A stretch of DNA of 57,114 nucleotides from a virus. Each line of letters begins with the position of its first letter. Position 1 is the stretch's first letter. The notes below the pieces were generated by a model, which saw only the letters and a program-made list of their open reading frames with translations, was not told the DNA's origin and ran no database searches. The translations under genes and the position numbers were made by a program. The stretch is from positions 1 through 57,114 of IMG/VR virus record IMGVR_UViG_3300030104_002310; one strand, 5' to 3'. This document shows positions 8,534 to 17,230 of the stretch, in pieces.

Positions 8534-9418
8534 ATGTCCGAAGAAATTACCACTCAACCCGTAGATAACTCTACGCCTACTACTGAAACCCCCGCTCCGG
8601 CGGAGGTAACGTTACAGCCCGGTACTCCCGAATACGATGCAGCTATGGCTGCTCGGGGTACGGCGGAGCAAGCTGTTCAAACGACGGCTGTTCCCGAAAA
8701 GTTCCAACGAGAAGATGGAACGGTAGATATGGAAGCTCTTGCTAAAAGCTATGCAGAACTTGAAAAACAGTTCCATGCTCCCAAAGAAGAAGCTCCTCCT
8801 ATTCCTACCGAAGAAGCTCCTAAGGAGTTTCGTATTCCATCTCCTCAGGACGAAGTAGAAAGCGAAGAGCCTGCGGTTAAAAGTGAGCTAACTCAAGAAG
8901 ATTACAATAATTGGGGTAATGAGTTAGCATCTAAAGGTGAGTTTTCAGAAGCTACTATTGCTGAGATTAAGAGTAAAACCAATTTTACAGATCAAATGAT
9001 TAACGATTGGACTCTCGGTCAGAAAGCAAAACAGAAAGAAGCTTTTGTTCAAGCCTCCCAATTAGTAGGGGGAGAAGAAAGACTAGGTGCCATGTTTAAT
9101 TGGGCAGCAAATAACCTTCCAAGAGATCAACAGGAAATTGTTAATCAAAGGCTTGCTGGTCCCGATTACGAGGTCACTTTATACGGTCTTGCTTCTATGT
9201 ACGATAAAGCGATGGCTGCTGCACCTAAGGCGCAGGAGCCGGTTCCTCCGCAGAATCGTGCCCCCAACCCGGCTGGGCGTTCCACCGTGGAAGGTTTTAC
9301 TTCCTACGGTGAGTTCACTCAGGCAAGATCAGATCCCCGATACATGCAAGATGCTAATTATCGGAATGCTGTAGAGGAACGTATGGTGAAGACTGATTGG
9401 CAGAGTCTTCCACGTTGA
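8534..9418 (+). CDS. Capsid assembly (scaffold) protein, T7 gp9-like
   Basis: Guides capsid protein into a procapsid and is later lost. The 294-residue sequence is acidic and Pro/Glu-rich in its first 120 residues, with KFQREDGTVDMEALAKSYAE near residue 55, a segment typical of T7-like scaffolds. The middle has the helical TDQMINDWTLGQKAK and NWAANNLPRDQQEIVNQRL blocks, and the end (YMQDANYRNAVEERM) matches the conserved C-terminal region. It lies between portal and major capsid genes as in T7. An AGAACG stretch before the ATG is only a modest Shine-Dalgarno sequence. Confidence 0.88.
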   Translation: MSEEITTQPVDNSTPTTETPAPAEVTLQPGTPEYDAAMAARGTAEQAVQTTAVPEKFQREDGTVDMEALAKSYAELEKQFHAPKEEAPPIPTEEAPKEFRIPSPQDEVESEEPAVKSELTQEDYNNWGNELASKGEFSEATIAEIKSKTNFTDQMINDWTLGQKAKQKEAFVQASQLVGGEERLGAMFNWAANNLPRDQQEIVNQRLAGPDYEVTLYGLASMYDKAMAAAPKAQEPVPPQNRAPNPAGRSTVEGFTSYGEFTQARSDPRYMQDANYRNAVEERMVKTDWQSLPR

Positions 9419-9423
9419 GAAAG

Positions 9424-9457
9424 CGGTTTAACTAAACAGAGATGTTTATAATAACCG
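9424..9457 (+). promoter_or_regulatory. Structured leader hairpin upstream of capsid gene
   Basis: In the 150-base gap between scaffold and capsid genes, CGGTT (9424-9428) pairs with AACCG (9453-9457), and inside that TAAACA (9433-9438) pairs perfectly with TGTTTA (9443-9448) around a GAGA loop. A symmetric four-by-four internal loop separates the stems. Two further weak stems follow between 9470 and 9500. Such a shape could be an RNase III processing site or an mRNA stabiliser for the capsid message; this is inference. Confidence 0.5.
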
Positions 9458-9548
9458 TGGGATTAACAAGCTAATGTTGAACCCGAAAGGATAATTCAAC
9501 CATTGACTATTGCTGTAATTAAATTTTTTTATTATTAAACAATTACTC

Positions 9549-9565
9549 AATTCTCAAGGAGAATT
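9549..9565 (+). promoter_or_regulatory. Shine-Dalgarno hairpin of the capsid gene
   Basis: AATTCTC (9549-9555) is perfectly complementary to GAGAATT (9559-9565) across the three bases AAG, so the AAGGAG ribosome-binding sequence of the capsid gene lies inside a 7-bp hairpin ending four bases before the ATG (9569). It would have to open for translation. Confidence 0.6.
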
Positions 9566-9568
9566 ATT

Positions 9569-10936
9569 ATGTCTTATATTGCAAATACTCCCGCTTTTGG
9601 CGGTACTGGATCACCTAATGTGACTCCGGCTAATAACACCCTTACTTCGCAGCCCTTCCGTACCCAGATGGCTGCTGCTACTTCCGGCGGTGCAGCCGGT
9701 GCTAACAAACTTTGGCTTCCTATTTGGTCTGGCGAAGTGATGTATGCTTACGATCAGTACCGCATGTTTGAACCCCTTGTCGAATCTCGTACTATTAGTT
9801 CGGGTCGGTCGATGGAGTTCCCAATCATGGGTGCTGCTGCTCTTAAACCTGCATGGTTTGCTGGTGAAGAGTTAATTGGTAACAGCAACGATCACGCAAG
9901 CACGACCTTTGCGATTAGCCTTGACGCTCGTCCCATTGCATCGTACTTTGAAGTTGATAACATCGACCTCATGATTACGCAGTGGCAGTATCGTCAGGAA
10001 CTGGCCCGTCAGGTTGGTCAGACTCTGGCTAACGCCCGTGACCTTCAGATCGCAGCTTACCTTGTTCGTGCAGGTGCTGAGTCTCTGATTGGTACTGACC
10101 CCCGTCTTGAAGACGGTAATGACTGGACCAAGAGTCTTAAAGGGTCGCCCCGTTACTACGGTAAATTTAGTACTAAGTTTGAGTACCTTGATTCTGATAC
10201 CGCTAGCGAAGCTAATCGTGCCGATGGTGCGCTTGCTCTGCTTGCTGCTATCGAAGACTTTATGGTCCACCTTCAGGAAATCAACGCTGACACCAGCATG
10301 GTTTTCTGCGCTGTGACCCCGCAGACCTTCCACGACATCCGTGCCCTCGGCGTTGCCCGAGACACTGGTGACCTTGGTGGTGGTGCTGGCCGTCCGTTCT
10401 TCGGTGGTGTTGCTGACGCTGGTGGTCTTGGTACTGGTCTTAGTAACGCTATGGCTGGACTCTCGGACTCTCTTGAGTACATGAGTTGCCGTATCGTTAA
10501 GACTAACCATCTTCCTAACTGGGATGCTAGGGACACTACGCCTTCTGACGGAGGGTCGCCCGCTGCTCCTACTTATCCTTACCAGAAGCAGGTTATCGGT
10601 GAAGGTCGTTATAACCTTGACTTTGCTATGGGTCAGGGTGTGGTTGCTCGCAATGATTCCACCGATGGCGTGATTGGTATTAAGGCTATTATCTGGCAGA
10701 ACAAGTCCGTGGCTGCTCTGTCGCTTCAGGGTATGAAGGTTGATTCGGTGGAAGATGTCCGTCGTAACACCAACTTTACTGTTGCTTCGATGATGGCTGG
10801 CACCGGCGTTCTGCGTCCTGAGTGTGCTTCCATTGTCTTCGGCGGTGGTAAGACCGATGGTACGGCAACGCTTAGTGACACTGAAATTCGTACCGCTCTG
10901 GGTATGACTGCGGAGTACGTTGTTACTCCGGGCTAA
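9569..10936 (+). CDS. Major capsid protein (T7 gp10-like)
   Basis: Builds the icosahedral shell (HK97 fold). The 455-residue protein has the family's N-terminal WSGEVMYAYDQYRMFEPLV and RTISSGRSMEFPIMG blocks, corresponding to the T7 gp10 segments around GGEVLTAF and SISSGKSAQFPV, and a later DDIDLMIT-like region (residues 130-140) for the E-loop and spine. Codons look better optimised (more GGT, CGT and CTT) than in neighbouring genes, as expected for the most abundant protein. The gene has its own leader hairpins upstream and a strong terminator downstream, implying a separately controlled, high-level transcript. No gp10A/10B-type frameshift was identified. Confidence 0.93.
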   Translation: MSYIANTPAFGGTGSPNVTPANNTLTSQPFRTQMAAATSGGAAGANKLWLPIWSGEVMYAYDQYRMFEPLVESRTISSGRSMEFPIMGAAALKPAWFAGEELIGNSNDHASTTFAISLDARPIASYFEVDNIDLMITQWQYRQELARQVGQTLANARDLQIAAYLVRAGAESLIGTDPRLEDGNDWTKSLKGSPRYYGKFSTKFEYLDSDTASEANRADGALALLAAIEDFMVHLQEINADTSMVFCAVTPQTFHDIRALGVARDTGDLGGGAGRPFFGGVADAGGLGTGLSNAMAGLSDSLEYMSCRIVKTNHLPNWDARDTTPSDGGSPAAPTYPYQKQVIGEGRYNLDFAMGQGVVARNDSTDGVIGIKAIIWQNKSVAALSLQGMKVDSVEDVRRNTNFTVASMMAGTGVLRPECASIVFGGGKTDGTATLSDTEIRTALGMTAEYVVTPG

Positions 10937-10941
10937 TTAAA

Positions 10942-11002
10942 ATAGGATCTTTTGGAGGATATTTTTATGTCTTACAAACTCTTTTGAAAGAGGTGATCCT
11001 AT
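10942..11002 (+). promoter_or_regulatory. Long hairpin enclosing a six-codon minicistron
   Basis: ATAGGATC (10942-10949) and GATCCTAT (10995-11002) form a perfect 8-bp inverted repeat. Between them is a strong Shine-Dalgarno (GGAGG) followed by ATG at 10967 and only six codons (MSYKLF, stop at 10985-10987). The stop lies in a second inverted repeat, CTCTT with AAGAG. The minicistron starts with the same ATGTCTTA as the capsid gene. It could be a leader peptide that links translation to the terminator just downstream, or a leftover of a duplication; neither is shown. Confidence 0.45.
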
Positions 11003-11038
11003 CTCGGCAGCAGGAGTTGTCGTTACCTGCAAAACTAT

Positions 11039-11074
11039 CGCCGTGGCCCCCGAAGGGGGGCTGCGGTGTTTTTT
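11039..11074 (+). terminator. Strong rho-independent terminator after capsid gene
   Basis: A 13-bp stem (5' arm 11039-11051, 3' arm 11056-11068) with five C-G pairs at the loop end, a GAAG loop and three G-U wobbles is followed at once by six T. It corresponds in position to T7 T-phi, the terminator after gene 10, which lowers transcription of tail genes relative to capsid. Confidence 0.88.
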
Positions 11075-11092
11075 CTTTGAGAGGAGATTATT

Positions 11093-11740
11093 ATGGGTTA
11101 TATGACCAGACTTGATGCTGTAAATCAAATGTTGATTTCAGCCGGAGAAGGAATTGTTAGTGACTTAGAAAACAAAAGTGGTGTTGATACCTCTGTTTGT
11201 GAATTTATGTTAGAACAAAAAATTGTTGATTATCAGATGCGTGGGTTAGCTAATAACCAACAGCAGCAGACTTATGAAACATCAGATAAAGATAAAACAA
11301 TTGAACTTCCTAATAATGTTTTAAGTGGCTGGCTTATTTCAACCCATACAAACTCAAAAGGCGATCAGATTCGCGGTACTGTAAGAGGAGCTAACCCGCC
11401 ATATCTTTATAACTTGACTGATAATACAAAAGAATGGGAAAATAACGTAGAGTACAAAGTTTATTTAGTACTTAAATTTGACTGGGAAGACATGGATACA
11501 AATGTTCAAAAAGCTATTGTTATGCAAGCAGCTAGAGAATATCAAATGTTATCTCAGGGTGACGGAGATGTAGATAGTTATTTAGCTCAATTATCGATGT
11601 ATTACGACAGTCAGGCAAAAGGTTCTGACAACTCTCAAAAACGATATAATATTTTTTCGGGTCCAGAATCGTCTGTTACAGGAGCCGTTAACAGAAATAG
11701 AACTTGGAACTATAACCGATATAGATACCCCACTACTTAA
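11093..11740 (+). CDS. Tail tubular protein A (T7 gp11-like gatekeeper)
   Basis: Forms the upper ring of the short tail, docking onto the portal. The 215-residue length is near T7 gp11 (about 196). The N-terminus, MTRLDAVNQMLISAGEGIVSD, is the family hallmark, followed by a VDYQMRGL segment and a central KVYLVLKFDWEDMDTNVQKAI block. The Asn/Arg/Tyr-rich C-terminus is also typical. An AGGAG sequence precedes the ATG. It is the first gene after the terminator and is followed by tube protein B after 11 bases. Confidence 0.9.
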   Translation: MGYMTRLDAVNQMLISAGEGIVSDLENKSGVDTSVCEFMLEQKIVDYQMRGLANNQQQQTYETSDKDKTIELPNNVLSGWLISTHTNSKGDQIRGTVRGANPPYLYNLTDNTKEWENNVEYKVYLVLKFDWEDMDTNVQKAIVMQAAREYQMLSQGDGDVDSYLAQLSMYYDSQAKGSDNSQKRYNIFSGPESSVTGAVNRNRTWNYNRYRYPTT

Positions 11741-11751
11741 GGAGTTATTAA

Positions 11752-14700
11752 ATGCCGCCATATGATAGACGAGCAAGACAACGCGGGTTTAACACTAGAC
11801 TTCCTATTTATACTTTTAGCGGAGGAGTAGGAAGACAAGCCCCGTCTAAAAGAATGCCTAGTGAAGCACAAGTATTAGACAACGCTACTCCTACGTTAGA
11901 ACGATCAATTGAAAAAAGATCTGGGTCCGAACAATTATCTTGTTATACAGATATTGCATCTGATACGTTTACTAGATGGGGCGGTTTAACTTTACCTAAC
12001 GGAAGTGGGGGAATTGGTACAATAGAACCTTTAACTGCTTCTGGGGCAGCAGGAAGTAGTGTACTTAATTTTAGTTCTTCGGGTGAAATTGAAAGTACTT
12101 TAAGATTAACCTCTACCGATGGAACTAGCGTTGATTATTTAATGGATAAATTTTCTAACTCAGGTTATTTAACCGAGAGTGTAGCATCTATGGAATTTGT
12201 AGCTACTCCTAAACCGGGTAGTACTATTACTCTGACTTCGTATGACGGTACGGCTAAAACTTATATTGCTAAAGCTAACGGTACTGTTACTAACGGAACC
12301 TTAGACGGCGACGGAAATGTCCAGTTTAATAACGGGTTAGAAAAAAGCCCATCTAAGTCTTTACATAACGCTGCAAAAAACTTACAAGAAGCTATTTATT
12401 CAGCGCAAGGACATAACAATAACGCAAGCGGTTCTTTAACTTTTACATCTACGGCTCAAGTAGATGAAACAATTACGTTAACGTCTACTGACGGTACTGA
12501 AATTACTTACATTGGCAAAAGCTCTGGTACTGACGGCGATTTGTCAGGATCAAACGTTATTTTTAATGTTGGATCAGATGGAATGAATTCTGCTGCTCAT
12601 TTATCTGCTGCTATTAATTCTGGAAACGGTCATAACGCTGTTAACGCTGTAGCTACTGCTACGTGGACTTTTAGTGCTGGCCCCGCTGTTGGAAATACTA
12701 TTCAATTATTAGGTACGACTAATTTAGGAACAACTGTTTCTAAAACGTTTAAAGCAGCCAACTCTGGCTCTAACGGAGATCTTGATGGATCAGACGTTAC
12801 ATTTTTATCTGTAACTAACGCAACTATTACTGCTGAGAACCTTGCACAAGCCATTAATAATAAAAATGGGTTTGGTTCTTCAGGTTGGATGGTTGCTACA
12901 GCTAATGCTTCAGCCGCAATAGCAACGGCTGTGTTTCGTTTTAGTGCGACTGCTACTGAAAATGCTTCGGTTAGTATTACAGATTTTAAAGGCGTTACAA
13001 AAAATTATAAAGCAGTAAGCACTGCTTCTGGGACCGCTACAGATTTTGTGCGTGGTAGTGATCGAGTTGCTTCAGCCCAAGCTTTTGCAGATTGCATTAA
13101 TGCAAATCAAAGTGCAACTTTAGTAGCATACGCTAACTGGCAAGGAGCTGTAGTAGTAAAAGCACTTGCTGGAGGTACTGCTGGTAATACTACCATTACT
13201 CCTAGTTTATCTCCCAGTTGGACAGCCGCGTGTGTAACTCCTGCTGCATTTACTGGAGGTGTTAACGGTGGTGATGTCACAGTTACTCAAGGTTTTGGAG
13301 GAACATATGGTAATACTACTATTACTGATTCCGCAGGTTTTGCTAGTGCTTGTTCTGTTGCGCCACCAGCGACGTTTACTGGAGGCACTAACACAGGCGT
13401 TAACGGAACTAAATTTACTACTAGTTTAGCGGGATCAAAAATTACTATTGCTCAGGTCGAAGAAGGATTTGGAGCAACTTCTAGAATAGTATTGTCATCT
13501 AAGTTTACTGATTCAGTTGTAGGAGCAGCTAATAGACCACCCGCTAGATTGGGTAAACTGCATGTTCCTATTACAGGTAAAACTTCTCGAATAAGATTTG
13601 AACAATGCGAAGGCGGGGACACGGGTAATAAAACAATTACGTCAAGCAGGTATTTTCCTCTTTCTGTAAAAGTAATGCCCACTGTATTTTCTAGGTCTTC
13701 TTTTACTTACTGTAATACAGGAACAAATGGAACAGATGCGGCAGAACATTTAAAAACTGCTGTAACTAGTGACTACGGCCATAACGGAAAAATTACTGGA
13801 GCAGTGTCAACAAGTCAGATTACTTTAACGCAAAACGTTGCAGGTAGTTCTGGTAATACTGCTGTTAAATACAATAAGAATTTTTCTAGTGTCTTATCAG
13901 CAAAACCCACATCTTTTTCTGGCGGAGAAGAATACAATTCTATTTTAAATAGCGAACAAATTATTCTAACTGATGCGTCAGGTAAAAGTACTGTACTTAG
14001 TTTTGATTCTGGTATTAATAAACGAGATTCTGAATCCAATATAATTGGCACTAAAGACGTAACAACTACAGCTTTGGCTGCTGAATCTATTGCTAACGCA
14101 ATTAATCTTACTGATATAGGTATTACAGCTACTTATGAAGACTCTATTGTTACATTAACTATGGATAAATCTGGCGGTAACGGGACAAGAATCATTGCTG
14201 ATGAAACCTTATTTAAAACTAAAGATTTTAGAGGGTCAATGCCAACTAGTGATCTTTTTTATTACTGGTTTTCAATTAGCGATTCTTTAAGATATTTGTT
14301 AGTAGTTAATTATAGTGCTACTGCCAGCGAAACTTTGTTTTATGTTTATAAAATTAATACAGATACTGGAAAAATTGAGGATCAGACTCCAAGAGGATCT
14401 GCTGATACAACTACGGATGAAGTATATAATTACATTACTTACATGAACGAAACAAAAACTGCTAGAGAAGCTTTAGAAGCTATTACAGTTGGAACTAATA
14501 TTTATATCATTAATAAATTTGTTAAAGCTGGATATAGTTCTAATGAAGAAGGTTATTTGTTTGGCTTAGATGGTGTTGCTACTAATGAAATTGATTACAA
14601 AGGCAAAGAAATTATCTATTATACGTCCTCTCTTGTAGATCCCGAGGGTGTTGCTTCATTGTATATTCCTAATAAAGCTTATTCGGCTGGTACAGAAGTG

Positions 14701-17166
14701 TACACGGCTACTGGTGTTTGGAAAGCTATTACTGATATTAGAGCAGAAACCTCTAATATTTTTTCAGCTACGGATAGTTCAGAAACGGTCACTCCCGCAG
14801 ATCCGGGTCCGCCGGATTATTTATTCGGTAATAAAGACAGCCAAGCTGGGAGCGGTGATGCTCCTTATATTTGGTATCCTTACGCTATGGACGCAGCCGG
14901 AACTTCAGGAGTTAAGGGTACTCCCGATACAACAGGACCGGGGCGATGGTATTTCGGAGGTACAGGCGCACCCGGCACACTAGACCCGGCTACGATGACA
15001 CCTTCGGTTCCAACCTCTTCTGACGAAAATCTTTTTACATGGAAAGAAACAGTTAAAACCGCGTCTGGTATTGAAGAAGTTGAGGGTGATATTGTTTACG
15101 ATCCGAATCATTCACGACGAACGTGTAAACCCCTTGCCGAAGCCTGCGGCGACACAGATGAACCAACTTGCCCAGAGTGTGGGAGTGTAGCGGATTCTAA
15201 TCCGGGGGTTAGTTTTTACACCGCCTTATGGCAGTACATGCGTCCAGTCGAACAGATCCCTGTTCAGGACAACCGTTACGTTAACAGAGTCAAGCAGTAT
15301 CTTGGGCAGTCATTAAGTGACTTCTCAAATGTTAAGTTACCTCCTCACCCATCAGATCCTACTGATATTATTGATAAAATCTCAGAAATTGATAGGTACG
15401 CAGCACCTGATGGCAATAGAACAGGTGACGCTGCTAGAACCATTGGTATTCTTTATGAAGATAAATCTCCTAGTGATTATGAGCCGGGCACTGACGGTAC
15501 AAGAGGAAACAATACTACGCATGAGTTTGGGTTAGGTAAAATTCTGTTTATTGAAAACAGTTATGCTGGATTAAACCCCGGCTATTACCGTATTCGTTCA
15601 GCTACTGATAAACCTTATATTACTAAGGTCAGAACACCGTTTAAATACAGTCGTTTTGATGAACGTAGAATGCCACATAAAATAACATTTGTTCCTCCTA
15701 CTGAAACAGAAAACGCTAAATGGCAAATTGTTCCAGAAGAATGGCTTATGCGTGTAAGCGGAGACGCTGAAACAAACCCCGGTCCTAAAATCTTTGAAGA
15801 CGGAAAACAAGCCGAAATTAAAGCTATGGGATTCTTTAGAAATAGACTTTGGATGGCAGGAGAAGACAAAGTATTTTCATCTAAATTAAACGAAATTAAT
15901 AATTTGTGGATTGATGATCCTACGTCGTTAACAGATGAAGATCCTATTGATATTACTTGTTCATTTAATAAGTATACAGAAGTTGTTTCGTTAACTCCGT
16001 TTGAAGAATATTTATTTGTAAACACTGGTTCAGATGTTCAGTTTACCTTAAAAGGATCTGACAATCAGATTACTCCTTTTACGGCTGAAATTTCTCCTAC
16101 GTCTTTTTATTCAACGGCACCATTAGTAAACCCTGTTTTATTAGGATCTCAAATTTATTTCTTTGATACTAGTAGATTATATGTTTACTTTAATGACAAA
16201 ACTGTTTCTATTAATAACGCCATTGAAGTTAGTTATCATTGTCCTGATTATCTTCCTAAAGATGTAACTAGTACTACTGTTGTATCTCCTTATGATACTC
16301 TTCTTTTTATCGATAACGAAGATAAAAGAAACATGTATTGCTATACCAATAGGTATTCAGGAGAACAAGTAATTCAAAATGCTTTCTTTAGATACGTATT
16401 TGATAAAGAAATTGAGTCAGTTAAAAACTGGGATAACGATATCTATTCTGTTTTTACACGTAATGATAAAAACGGAAATCTTTTATATCATATTAGCAAA
16501 CAACCATTTAGAGAACAAGATCTTTCTATGCCTTTAATGGATCATAAAAAATATCTTGAAATCGATAAAGAAAATACGTCTTTTGACCCGGATAAAGATG
16601 AAACTACGTTTACGTTTTATGGTTATTATAATGATTCTATTGACACCGTTGTTATTCTAGATTCAAGTAATGTTCCTTTTGCTGTTGCAGGAGAAACAAT
16701 TGAAATTCAAAGAACTACATCAGATGCTGCTAAAAGCACTGTCGTAGTCAACGGAAACTATTTAAAATACCCTAAAGCAAAAGTATACGTAGGAACAAAA
16801 TATAAAACTACAATTGAGCTATCGCCTCAGTACTATAGAGACGAAGCTAACAATGTTGTAGACGGTATTTTATCACTACGGACTATGCACATTAGACATC
16901 ATAACACAGGAAACTATCGTGTTGAGGTAGAGAATAGAGGAAGAACTACTACTCCTATTGAATTCTCTTGTAAAGAAATCTCATCGCGTACTGATTTATT
17001 ACCTCTAGATTCTTATATTACTAACGGAGAAACGGTATCTAAGATTCTAGGCTTTGGAGACGAAGTAAAAATATCTTTAATATCGGATTACATTTCTCCA
17101 ATGAATATTACAAACATTGAATTAAAAGGACGATTTAACGCTACCTATAGCTCTTGGGTACGCTAA
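11752..17166 (+). CDS. Tail tubular protein B (T7 gp12-like nozzle), greatly enlarged
   Basis: The nozzle at the tail tip. T7 gp12 is about 800 residues; this one is 1,804. The family core is visible: an N-terminal VGRQAPSKRMPSEAQVLDNA block and the C-terminal propeller region with GFFRNRLWMAGEDKVFSSK, DPIDITCSFNKYTEV and FVNTGSDVQFTLKG. The extra length is mainly residues 155-820, holding about six diverged copies of a 75-100-residue beta-rich module (ITLTSTDG..., a later NLxxAIN helix, GHN, then GNTxIT). A CPEC/CKPL cysteine group near residue 1130 (about 15120-15185) may bind metal. The extra modules probably form external decoration or receptor-contact surfaces; that role is inferred. Confidence 0.88.
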   Translation: MPPYDRRARQRGFNTRLPIYTFSGGVGRQAPSKRMPSEAQVLDNATPTLERSIEKRSGSEQLSCYTDIASDTFTRWGGLTLPNGSGGIGTIEPLTASGAAGSSVLNFSSSGEIESTLRLTSTDGTSVDYLMDKFSNSGYLTESVASMEFVATPKPGSTITLTSYDGTAKTYIAKANGTVTNGTLDGDGNVQFNNGLEKSPSKSLHNAAKNLQEAIYSAQGHNNNASGSLTFTSTAQVDETITLTSTDGTEITYIGKSSGTDGDLSGSNVIFNVGSDGMNSAAHLSAAINSGNGHNAVNAVATATWTFSAGPAVGNTIQLLGTTNLGTTVSKTFKAANSGSNGDLDGSDVTFLSVTNATITAENLAQAINNKNGFGSSGWMVATANASAAIATAVFRFSATATENASVSITDFKGVTKNYKAVSTASGTATDFVRGSDRVASAQAFADCINANQSATLVAYANWQGAVVVKALAGGTAGNTTITPSLSPSWTAACVTPAAFTGGVNGGDVTVTQGFGGTYGNTTITDSAGFASACSVAPPATFTGGTNTGVNGTKFTTSLAGSKITIAQVEEGFGATSRIVLSSKFTDSVVGAANRPPARLGKLHVPITGKTSRIRFEQCEGGDTGNKTITSSRYFPLSVKVMPTVFSRSSFTYCNTGTNGTDAAEHLKTAVTSDYGHNGKITGAVSTSQITLTQNVAGSSGNTAVKYNKNFSSVLSAKPTSFSGGEEYNSILNSEQIILTDASGKSTVLSFDSGINKRDSESNIIGTKDVTTTALAAESIANAINLTDIGITATYEDSIVTLTMDKSGGNGTRIIADETLFKTKDFRGSMPTSDLFYYWFSISDSLRYLLVVNYSATASETLFYVYKINTDTGKIEDQTPRGSADTTTDEVYNYITYMNETKTAREALEAITVGTNIYIINKFVKAGYSSNEEGYLFGLDGVATNEIDYKGKEIIYYTSSLVDPEGVASLYIPNKAYSAGTEVYTATGVWKAITDIRAETSNIFSATDSSETVTPADPGPPDYLFGNKDSQAGSGDAPYIWYPYAMDAAGTSGVKGTPDTTGPGRWYFGGTGAPGTLDPATMTPSVPTSSDENLFTWKETVKTASGIEEVEGDIVYDPNHSRRTCKPLAEACGDTDEPTCPECGSVADSNPGVSFYTALWQYMRPVEQIPVQDNRYVNRVKQYLGQSLSDFSNVKLPPHPSDPTDIIDKISEIDRYAAPDGNRTGDAARTIGILYEDKSPSDYEPGTDGTRGNNTTHEFGLGKILFIENSYAGLNPGYYRIRSATDKPYITKVRTPFKYSRFDERRMPHKITFVPPTETENAKWQIVPEEWLMRVSGDAETNPGPKIFEDGKQAEIKAMGFFRNRLWMAGEDKVFSSKLNEINNLWIDDPTSLTDEDPIDITCSFNKYTEVVSLTPFEEYLFVNTGSDVQFTLKGSDNQITPFTAEISPTSFYSTAPLVNPVLLGSQIYFFDTSRLYVYFNDKTVSINNAIEVSYHCPDYLPKDVTSTTVVSPYDTLLFIDNEDKRNMYCYTNRYSGEQVIQNAFFRYVFDKEIESVKNWDNDIYSVFTRNDKNGNLLYHISKQPFREQDLSMPLMDHKKYLEIDKENTSFDPDKDETTFTFYGYYNDSIDTVVILDSSNVPFAVAGETIEIQRTTSDAAKSTVVVNGNYLKYPKAKVYVGTKYKTTIELSPQYYRDEANNVVDGILSLRTMHIRHHNTGNYRVEVENRGRTTTPIEFSCKEISSRTDLLPLDSYITNGETVSKILGFGDEVKISLISDYISPMNITNIELKGRFNATYSSWVR

Positions 17167-17178
17167 TCGTTCTCCGGG

Positions 17179-17206
17179 CTGGTGTAGCCGTAAAAAGCTA
17201 CATCAG
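17179..17206 (+). terminator. Hairpin between tail tube B and fibre genes
   Basis: CTGGTGTAGC (17179-17188) pairs with GCTACATCAG (17197-17206) over 10 bp with one wobble, around an eight-base A-rich loop. Only a short T-containing stretch (TCTTAT) follows, so it may be a weak terminator or a processing or stability element. Confidence 0.5.
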
Positions 17207-17230
17207 TCTTATACCATTAGGGAGACATAC

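Noticed and set aside
9503-9535. Sigma70 promoter (TTGACT ... TATTAT) before the capsid gene
   Set aside because: The spacing between the two boxes is 21 bases, too long for a normal promoter, and the stretch is very A+T-rich, so such matches are expected by chance.
9419-9548. tRNA in the gap before the capsid gene
   Set aside because: The stems do not form a cloverleaf, and no T-loop sequence or CCA end is present.
9872-10536. Long reverse-strand frames opposite the capsid gene
   Set aside because: They lie fully opposite a conserved gene with strong codon bias, have no ribosome-binding sites, and read as low-complexity Ser/Thr/Val.
17208-17225. ATTAGGGAGA before the fibre gene read as a T7-type promoter start
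   Set aside because: The match to T7 promoters upstream of GGGAGA is poor, and GGGAG is adequately explained as the ribosome-binding site of the fibre gene.
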